A stretch of 64,000 nt of DNA, taken from contig JAJVDF010000859.1 of assembly GCA_022410635.1 (NCBI GenBank), positions 81,795 to 145,794 on the forward strand, in the 5' to 3' direction. A program made the translations under genes and the position numbers. The notes under the pieces are model-generated. The model ran no database searches and was not told where the DNA came from. It saw only the letters and a program-made list of their open reading frames with translations. This DNA is from Tretioscincus oriximinensis. Lineage: Eukaryota > Chordata > Lepidosauria > Squamata > Gymnophthalmidae. How positions within the stretch are numbered: position 1 is the first letter of the stretch; every line of letters starts with the position of its first letter. Of the stretch, positions 1 through 10,300 are shown piece after piece.

Positions 1-1150
1 GGAGGGAGCTGGGGGGCGAGCCCAGAATTCCCAAAGCCCGGGTTCCCTACCACGGGCTGAAAGGCGGCTGGAGCGGCGGGAGACCCGACTGCTTGCAGAG
101 GGGTCTGCCTCGTCCGTTGAGTCAATAGCAGTTGACTCACCCACAGGCTCAAAGTCCATAGAATAGGAAGATAGTCAGCAATGGGTCAAGGTCTATGTCT
201 TTTCCTGCACGAAGCGACAGAAGACTGGGGCTCCTCCCCCTAGGCGGGGGTTCTTATGGGTAGGAATGTTCCATTCTGTCGCTTCCTGCAGGGGACCTGA
301 TGGATTAACCCATTGTCTGACATCCCTTCCCGGTTCCGTCCTCTGTGAATAAACAATGTATGATACAGTGCTACAGCACCTTGGAGTGAACACAGATGAC
401 ATTCTTCCCTTTAGTTAATCTGCGCATATATTACCTACATTGCATTTTTTCTGGGTACTAAGATGTAGGAATTGTGGCTATCTCATAGCTGGTGGTTGGG
501 CAAACCCAGGCCGGCAGTAGAGAAGGTCACGTGTGAAAGTTTAGCCTAAGTGTTGTTCAGGCTTTGCAATCACAGAGTTCTTTAGTAGGCCTCTGAGGTC
601 AGCTGGAGTTCAGTATGTTTTGGTAGTGNATGCTGAGATAATTGGGATGACATTCTTTACCTNTCACTATCAGTTTCCTCTCCCGGTTGCTCCTTAAAGG
701 TTCTCTCAAGATCTGGGCCTCCTTATCTGTGTTGGTAGGTGACCNCATTTATGTAAGTGCGTATGTGCAAAGCTGGAAAGTGTTGGAAAGGATATAAGCA
801 AGCTTTCTCTTCTCTCTTCATCCTGGCTGTGATTTGTCTGTCTTCGACATCCTCAACTCTTCACTATGAATATTGCATTACTATACACCTGTGTGGCAAT
901 TCCAATACAGTCCTGGGAAAATGTGGTTTTGAAATTGCATTTGGAAATACTTTGTGACAAGGAGGCAGTTTTTTCATAAAGCATTTTAAAAAAAAACCAC
1001 TGCAATGCTAACTCGCAAGTGTGCATGTGTTGGCTGCAAAGCTTTAAAGATTTTTGTTTTTGCATATAATGCCACAATCATAAAATAAATCCCTTTTGAA
1101 GGACACCGTTAAAATTATTGAAGAACTAGAGATATGCATGACAACTGCAC
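1..1150. other. TMEM237 intron 9 (partial)
   Basis: No coding match is visible. A short fold-back lies at about 205-295, where CACGAAGCGACAGAA pairs with TTCTGTCGCTTCCTG around a C/G-rich loop. The first 150 bases are GC-rich, and a forward AATAAA near 347 might belong to a decayed LTR or processed element. I cannot support more. Confidence 0.4.
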
Positions 1151-1342
1151 CTGTCAAAGGCTGAGACGGTACTAATGGTAAGCAGAAGATAAAGGAGACA
1201 CTGGGCTGGATACGCCAAAGTCTTGTACTGCTGCAGCAAGTTTGAAACAGTCGACAGTTGACTTCCTGCTAGAACATAAATCACTGTAATATTCCAGACA
1301 GCATAACCAGCAAGGAAACCGTGAGTAAAGAGTCCAATCACC
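1151..1342 (-). CDS. TMEM237: TMEM237 exon 9 (membrane segments 1 and 2)
   Basis: 192 nt, acceptor CTCTCTAG and donor GACAG|GTGCAG. It encodes [20 protein letters not shown], the loop [20 protein letters not shown] and a second hydrophobic helix ending TISTVSAFD. This is nearly identical to human TMEM237. The donor shows that the gene continues to the left; no further exon is visible in 1-1150. Confidence 0.96.
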
Positions 1343-4300
1343 CTAGAGAGATTAACAAAATGGAAATTTAAAGAGCTAAAATCTAGTCGTGAAAAGAAAA
1401 ACATTATTTAACATATTGTCTGTAAGAGAGCATTTTCTAATGCTCCACTGCAGCAAAATAGGTGTATAAAAGTCGTAAGTAATAAAAGGCATGTGGACAG
1501 TTCAACATTCCTAGGAATAATGACCAGTGACAGGGCTCGGAACTTTGGCAGCCTCCAGAGACCAGAGTGGATTGGAAGGTCTGATCGACAGCCATAATAG
1601 CTAGGATGAAAACTAAGAATGATCCTTCTCTTTGTCATTCTCTGAGACATTAATGGGAAAAGGGATGGCTGTACTTGCTGAATTAATTTCCTAATGTGCA
1701 CTTTGTTAATTATTTTTATGTTCTTTTAAGAAAGAACAATTGCTAAGAAGTTTCATACCCAAATGAAAGTCTAATACCTAAATCCACGGTGAACTGATAG
1801 TGCCACATCCTTGGTAGTCCAAGAAGTTTTCATATCCATAAATACTTCAATATTTTCATCTGTTTTAAGAAAATCTTTGCGGTCGGCTGCTTGAAAACGC
1901 CCTTGGGAAAGAACATGTAGTTTCAGAAATTGTGAAAACTAATTGTAACTGGTGCAACTTACTTTTTCATTGCATTAGGTGGCATTTGGGAATAGGCTGT
2001 ACATTCAGACAACATTATTTTCCCTGGTTATAACTGAACACCAGTATTCAATTTATTATTATACTGTTCTTAGAGCTCAGTTGTTGATCAATTCCTTGAG
2101 TATAAACCTCAGCAAATTACATTATGTAAAACGTTTGTGTGAATTGTTTATGGGATTGTTCAAATCTCTGATTTTAAGACAGAACATAATAATCCAAACG
2201 TATTTTATCAATGTAACCTCTCCGGTAGACTTCGGAGGCACCATCTACCTTTGCTGAAGTTACTAAACTCTTATCAGAGAGAAAGATCAAAGGAATGTAT
2301 TGTATCAAATTAATATTCAATTTTGCAACAAGCAAGTATGAAAGCTAGCATTAAGTACATGCAATGTTATGCTGTCTGGGATGACATTATCTTTTTCACC
2401 CACTCTTCTTTAAAATATCGGATATAGCCAAAGAAGTTTATAAGAACAAAGTTATAAAGGAAAGCTGTCTCACCCATGGTACTCAGAACATTTTGTCCTT
2501 TCAAAAACTTTCTTAGATGGTTAGATTGTTTGCCAGATTTCTATGAACTGAGAGAGAAGGTTACATAAGCTATCTTTCCTTTCTTTCTTCTTGTTAATAG
2601 AGATGTGAGACTTCCTTGACCATATCTTGTATTTTAAATATAACAGCACAATTAGAGGGGAGGTAGGTTGTATGTGGCCCTTTTAGATGGGTGAGGGTTT
2701 GGAAACCTTCACCTAGACTTCAACTGGTAAAGACAACATTCTTGTATACCATGTTTTATAAAACTACAAAATCACTTACGATTTTTTTCAACAAACACTT
2801 TGCTAATAGGCTGGCTAATACCTATTGGGACAGAAAATACAGGATGCCGATCTGTTGTTTTTAATTGTTCATCATCAATAATATCTTCTTCCTCTACGCC
2901 CAATTCATCAGAACTTTCTGCTGGCCGAGTTTTCCTTTTAAAAAAAGAATAGAATAGTGACTTTCTCTTTTTAGATTGGTGACACACATCGCAAACCTAA
3001 ATGCAAATCCATTGTGTTGGCAACATTTTAGATCATGCAGATCTCACCATCAGCTGTTTATCAGAGTAAAGCTGGAAGGAAGTTTTAAAATGGCAGAGCT
3101 CAAGCAGACATGCAAAACTGCCAATAAGGACCCTTTTTAGCTTGGAAGATGCAAGCATTATTATGGGGGACTGACTGGGGGACTGTTTCCTACCTTTGGA
3201 ACAACCCAAAGTAGAAACATTCTTGTTCTCAACCCAGAAGCAGGAAATGTGAAGGCTTATTCTGTAGCCTGTTTGCCCCCAATTCACGGCAATTGCGTGA
3301 AAATGTATCACATGACATGCACACAAAAAGCCTGGAATATAGCATTCACATTTTTTGAAAGAATATTTCTTGCAAGTTTCTTTTACATATAGTGTCATTT
3401 TTGTTGTTTGCCCTTTATCAGAGTAAAGTAGGAGGAAAGTTTTAAAATGACAGAGCTCAAGCAAACATGTGAAACTGCCAACAGGGACCCTTTTCAGCTT
3501 GGAAGATGCAAGCGTTTTGTTTTTGTTTAATACTATTAATTATTATTGTTGTTGTTGTTGTGTAGTACAGTTGTTGTGTTATTGTTATTATTATTATCAC
3601 TCTTCAACTGTCTTCAGTAAAACAGACTGACCAGATGAAAACAACCCCATCCTTTTTCTCTGGGAAATAAAAAAAAATAGTTTAGTTGCTGCCTCCCCCC
3701 CATAGGGATTGAAGCAGAAGCATCTATGGTGAGGAATATGAAGATGTAAAAAAATATTGGGTTGCTGTGACTGGACAAATAAACATAGTAATAGATGCTA
3801 ACAGAACCTGGAAAGGAGTGGAATGTATACTATTAAATGAAGAAACAGGATTACTTAATTATTGATGGTCGCGGCTTTGGTAATAACTTGGAAATGGAAA
3901 GAGAAAGGAGAGTGGTGTTTTAAAAATTGGCATAAATATGTCTTATATCAACTCAAATTTGACATACTGAAAGAACAAAGAGAACTATCGATGAGAAATG
4001 TAATAAATGGTTAAGATTAGATGGGAAAAATTAATAGCTATGGAAAAAGATATTGCCTATAAAGATACGCTGTATAAAAATACAAACGTTTTACTAGATA
4101 CTTTTCAAATAAATCTACCTTTTGAATAACATTCTGTAGCCAATGGGGAGGAGCAGATGAGCGGGGGAGAGGTAGGGTATAGGGCAGCGGTTCTCAACCT
4201 GTGGGTTGTGACTCCGGCGGGTCGAACGACCAAAACACAGGGGTCACCATACACTTACACAAAGCACCATATATTTACACAGTGTGAACTACATCAGTCT

Positions 4301-7300
4301 TATACTATAAGAGACCACTATAAGATGGGGTCACCGCAACATGAGGAACTTTATTGCGGGGTCACGGCATTAGAAAGGTTGAGAACTACTGGTATATGGG
4401 GAAATGATACTTCTCAATTGGAATTATTGTACCCATATATATAGTAGATGTTGGACATGATGTATAGAATGAATTCTATGACTGGTATGTACAGATTGAA
4501 ATAAAATTAAAATTAAAAACAAAAAAGTCCACATTAAGGCACCTGTTGAAGGTGATAATCCTACTTTGTGATTCCATACTATATTTCTGTCATACTAGTA
4601 GAAATAATTTTAGAAGAATGTTGTACTTTCAAATAAACATTAGTATTAGAATATAAAATAAAAGTTTGATGTTCTGACCCAAATTTCCCTTGATGGCACA
4701 AATTTATGTTTTTATTAAGAGATGCTATTATCTGGGGCTGCATTTGAAAATGCCTAAGAAAGATATTTTTCAAATAATAATAAGTGTTTTTATTTTAATG
4801 TATTTTATCTACTATATCTAATAATTTTGTCTGNACTATTATTGTTATAAAATCTGGTCAATGACTGGAATGAAGTATTTTTTAAAAGATGCAGTAGAAA
4901 GAATACATGGAATTGAGACCAATTCAAAATACTATGTAAAAAGATTTGTTGCTCAGAAATGGAAAGTTTTGAGGCTTGAAAGACAATAGATATCGATGTT
5001 GACAATAGATGTCAGTACTGGATAAAAAGCAAAGAAAAGGGTTTGCTGCTTCAGGTTAAGGAAAAATGCAAGTTCTTACTTCACTTTTTTCCGTTGTTTC
5101 CGAATCACTGTTTCTTCAGTAGCTGGAGGATCCATTCCTTTCCCATTCTGCTCAGTGAAAGATGTCTCGGATTCTGAAAATTTGAGAATGATAATGGAAC
5201 ATGGGAAGCCAAAGAAGAAGTATAATCTGTAAATTTGGCAAAGGAGTCTGATGATATCCATTGATGTCTGCTGAAGATGTCTGGTTTCATATTTGTATTT
5301 CTGTACTTATTTGTACACCCCAGATACAGGTAATTTCTTGGACTATTCACTTCTTCTCCTTTCTAATTCCNAGTCAGCATCACTTCAACAAATGTATGCC
5401 TTCCAACACACATAAACCCTTAATTATTACAATTATATTGAACATGACACCTTATCACCATACTGGTTTGCATTCCCATTGCATATAGTTTGTTATAAAC
5501 AAACTTGTCCATGGGCCTTTGTTCTTTCCATTGCACCTGAGGAAGTAGATTTAGCCTGCACAAAAGCTTGTACTACTAGCTTTTTCTTCTTGTTAGATTC
5601 CAAGGTGTTATCAGACTCTCCAGCAAGAAATTATGATCCAGACTTGCACAACCTATTTAAGTAATACCTATAGTTATCAAAATATGTTTTACATTTCCTT
5701 TTCTTTTTCCTTCAAGAAACTAAACAGTTTCCTAAACTTGGCCTTCAGCTGGAAAAATTGCTCTCCACTCCTTACTTTCAGATATTTCTGTTTTAATATG
5801 TTAATTCGGTTTTTCTTATCAGGCACCCTGAAACCTTCAGGCATAAGGCGGTGTAGAAATCTAAATAAATAAATATTCTGAATTATCCAAAGCTATCCAA
5901 ATAAGTATTATGTTTCAACGGTAACTTTAAGTAAGTATTTCCCAATAAATTTTGACTGCATCAAAATTCAGCCTACTGATTTTCTTCCGTCATTCTTCGC
6001 ATACCTTGAGGCACTCTCTTCTTCTTGCGCTTCTTCTGAGGTGGGACATCTTGCACTTCAGATGGCAGAGGATCACTGTTTTTGCCATCTCAAAAACAAA
6101 AATTAAAACCACACATTATGAGCACCCCAAATATGGTCCTCAAATACAGCATTTAGAAATCTTTCATTTTTACTTTAGCTACTCCAGAATTACTCAAGCA
6201 TTTTATTGAAATCTCTGTGACATACATGCATACAGGCACCAAAGATCGTTCTTAAATTAAGCAAACTAAGAATCTCAATTCAAATTAAAATCAAAATAAG
6301 CGATTTCTATCAAAAAACGTCCTGGTCGGATAAGATCAAACTATTTACTTAGGTCAGAGTCAGACTTCAGTCCTAAAAAAAATAGACTAAACTGGGGTTA
6401 GTCCTTCAGGAATAAAGTTGAATTAAAAGTACATGTCTGAATTCTGGCCTTAGGAGGATTTATAAAGGTTTCTCCCCCTTCACACAATGTACCTGGTTCT
6501 GTTAGATTCCCAATTCAAAATTGAAACAATCTAACGTTACTCATAAGAGAGCTTCTTAACAACCTTTATATTGAAAGTAGGCTCCAATGTCTGGGCCTCT
6601 TGAGCCTTGAAAGACAGCATTTAAGAGGTGACCTGATTGAAATGTATAAAATCATGCATGGGATGGATAAGGTGAATAAAGAAACATTATTTTCTCTATC
6701 ACACAGCACTAGGACCAGGGGGCATTCCTTGAAAATGAAGGACTGAAGAGTTAGGACAGACACAGGGAAGTATTTTATCACCCAGAAGGTAATAGGAATT
6801 TGCTTCCAGAAGAGGTGGTAATTTTCCCCCCGTTTTTGTTAAGTATGGTGTTGAGCGTTANGTGATGTACTATTTTAGGTTGTGGTATGTTATGTTATGG
6901 CATGTTTTGCCTCGTTATAAATCTGTGGTGAGGCCCCATTTGAAATATTGTGTACAATTCTGGTCATCACATTTCAAAAAGGATATCGGGAACTAGAGAA
7001 GGTGCAAAAAAGAGTAACAAAAATGATCAAGGGACTGGGCACCTCCCTTATGAAATCCAGCTGCAATGTCTGGGCCTCTTCAGCCTTGAAAGACAGCATT
7101 TGACAGGTGATCTGAAGTGTATAAAATAATGCACTGGATTTATAACGTGAATAGGGAAAATGTTTTCTCTATCGCACAATACTAGGACCAGAGGGCATTC
7201 CTTGAAACTGTTGGGCAGGAGAGTGGGAACAGGGAAGGGAAAGCATTTTGTCACCCAGAGGGTCATCCGCCTTTNGAACTTATTTCCAGAAGAGGTGGTA

Positions 7301-10300
7301 GGTAGCAGCCTGGATAGCTTTAAGAGAGGATTAGGCAGGTTCATGGACACTAAGGGTATAAACACCTACTAGGTTGGATGTCTTGATGCTGCCTCCGAGA
7401 TGGAGCAATAGGCAGCATTCTTGAAACACCATTTGTAGGGAATCAAGAAGAGGAGAGGGTTTTGCCTTCTTCTGTTTCAGACTGCCCAGGTGCAATTGGT
7501 GGGCCATTGTGTGAGACAGACTGCTGGACTAGATGGGCTCTGGCCACATACAGCAGGGTTCCTCATATGTTTTCTTAGGTGCTTTATCACCAATTTCGAT
7601 TGACCTCAAGCAGTTTTCCTGTCAGAGATATCGGAGAGGTTTGCCACTGGCTAGTTTTATATGGTATATAGGCTAATTATTGAACTGGCAATGTTTTAGT
7701 TTCNAAGCATTTTGCTTTACCTCTGAGCTATGTTCATTTGTTCCCTTACCTAATGTGCTTTTTCCCTTTCCCTTTTTCTTTTTCTGGCGTTCAGGAGGAA
7801 TTTCATCTGGAGGAAAAGCAAAAAACTATGTACTTATCACAGAAGAATAGAATTCTACAAAGCATAAAATGGTTTCAAATGTTTAAAACATTTTCTGTAC
7901 ATCAACAGCATGCGGATATCAGCTATATGGTGGTATTTATTTTAAAGGTTATGAAAACCAGGGAGGCTATCAAAACAGTATGAAATAGTGGCTTTAGCAT
8001 CAGTGTTAATAGTTTTTAACAGTATTAGTAATAGTGTTTTTATTGCTTCGTGTACGGTTCNGAATGATATGTTTAATTGACTAATCATTAATAAATTATT
8101 TATCTACCTTGTAGATAGGGATCACAAGGGCTAGGAGGAAGAAATGAAGATTCAACTGGAAGCTTCCCTTTGATTTCCCATGCTCTACTTTGGACCAAAA
8201 TTTAGAAAAATTAAAGGGGCCACTACTGCGCTATAATCCAGTTTGTGGGCTGGAAGCTTTAAAATAATTCTAGGATTTCATTATTAATATAACTGCAATA
8301 TATGTTATACTTGTGCAAAATTATATATTTTCCATTTCTAAAGAATATATCAAACTATGTGTGCAGCCTTTTGGTAAAAGGGACATCATCATCATCATCA
8401 TCATCATAATTCAAATTATATTTGCAAGATAAATCACATTAAAAGATAAGTACTATGATTTTTTTNAAAAAAACTTATCTCGTGGATAATACAGAACAAG
8501 TGAAAATACCAATGATCTTGTTAAAATTAATGGAAATTAATTGTATTAAATGAACATATATTAACATACCTTGGATTTCACTTCAATACAAAGGTTTTTT
8601 CCCCAAATCAAGATGCATAGGAATTGCAAGAGGAAAAAGAAAGAACATACATTTTGGATTACATAGTCAAATGTGTTGAAATATATCCAAATACATTTTC
8701 ATATATANACTTTCAAATTAGTCTTCTATTATCCGCCTTGGGACCTATATATAAATTCTTAAATAAATATAGGCAGTAACACATGGATTCTATATTTCAC
8801 TTTAATTTTTTTGGTCTGCCAATGTTCACAATTCATTAATTCGTTTTACCTTGGTACTGGTGGAAGGACACGTGGAGGGCACTAAAATAAATTTNAAAAA
8901 ATATTTTAGTACAAATCTATCATCAATAGCTATATTCATATATTGCCAGGATTGTTGAGTGTAGTTTTGATAATGCAGTATGGGCTGGCGATAGTTAAGC
9001 CATCAAGTAATAATTAAATGTAAGTACATATGAGCTGTGTACTTTAATGGCTGGAAAACTGCTGTTGCCGTATTTTAAGTATTTGTATAAACATTCAAAG
9101 TCCAAGGCCTCTCACTAAAACCTATCAAAATATCAGCCATGGGTTAAAACCTCGTAGATATATATTACATTCTCCCATCTGCAAAACTGTAAATGGAAAT
9201 CCATAGATATCACATCATATAAAGCAGTTTCTAGCATAATCAAAAGTATGAATTAATATTGGATAAACAATACTGTATTTATTAGGCTATGATATAACCC
9301 TTCCCTTCTATATGTTTACACTATGAATCTTAGCCTCATGTACAAAGGAGCACAAATGTAGGAAAACAAACTTAAAATCTTCACTGCTTAGCTTGGGGGA
9401 GTGATACAACCAATGCATATAATTTTAATCGGCATAGTCACTTCATGGGGCATATAAGACAACCCATAATGTAACAAAGCATCACTTTATATTAATGTAT
9501 ATATTATGTATTAAAACATAACAGAACTCACCACTTGTTTCTTCCCCATATCATCTACAGTCAAGACTCAGCACAACACAAAACTGCTTTCTANACCTAC
9601 AGTGACCTGTGCTAATTCTAGGTTAAAAATAAACATCCAATATCCAGGATTAGCTGGAAGTGAACCTTCAGCTGAAGTGAACTTGGGCCTGATTCTGTTT
9701 TCATTAAAGTNCACCATTTTATCTGTCACAAGAAGATATGTTGCTCAAGATTTCAAATTTGTCATTATTGTTCTGCCCCTTTCAAGTAACAATTCCCAAA
9801 GCTGTTTTCAACAAAACGTCTGATAAGAACTGGGATAGAATCGGGACTGATACTTTTTACTCCAATTTTTAAAAAATCTCGATACTCTTAATTCTGGTAT
9901 GAAAATGCATGCTTAATTTCTGCGCTGAATGCGACAAACTGGATTCTTCATTGCACTGAATTCACTAACAATGATTTTTAAACGGAAACAAGGAGCCTCA
10001 CGTTACTTCTGCACCTTAAGAGCCACTCAAACAAAAGAGGATTATGGTAAGACTTTTAACCCTGTTACTAAATAAAATTATTACTGAATGGACCCTTGTT
10101 CCGCTTTGTTGACAATCACTTAAACTTTCTATTATTTATTTATTTATTTATTTATTTGTACTTGCATCCCGCCCTTTACCCGAAGGTCTCAGGCCGGCCT
10201 ACCGTAGGGTGGCACCCATAGCTTTTATTGCTTTCTCCACAACAGACACCCTGTGGAGTAGGTGGGGCTGAGAGAGTTCAAAGAACTATGGCTGGCCCAA

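Noticed and set aside
1..420. Possible solo LTR at the left edge
   Set aside because: GC-rich start and an AATAAA were noted, but no paired ends, target duplication or primer site could be shown.
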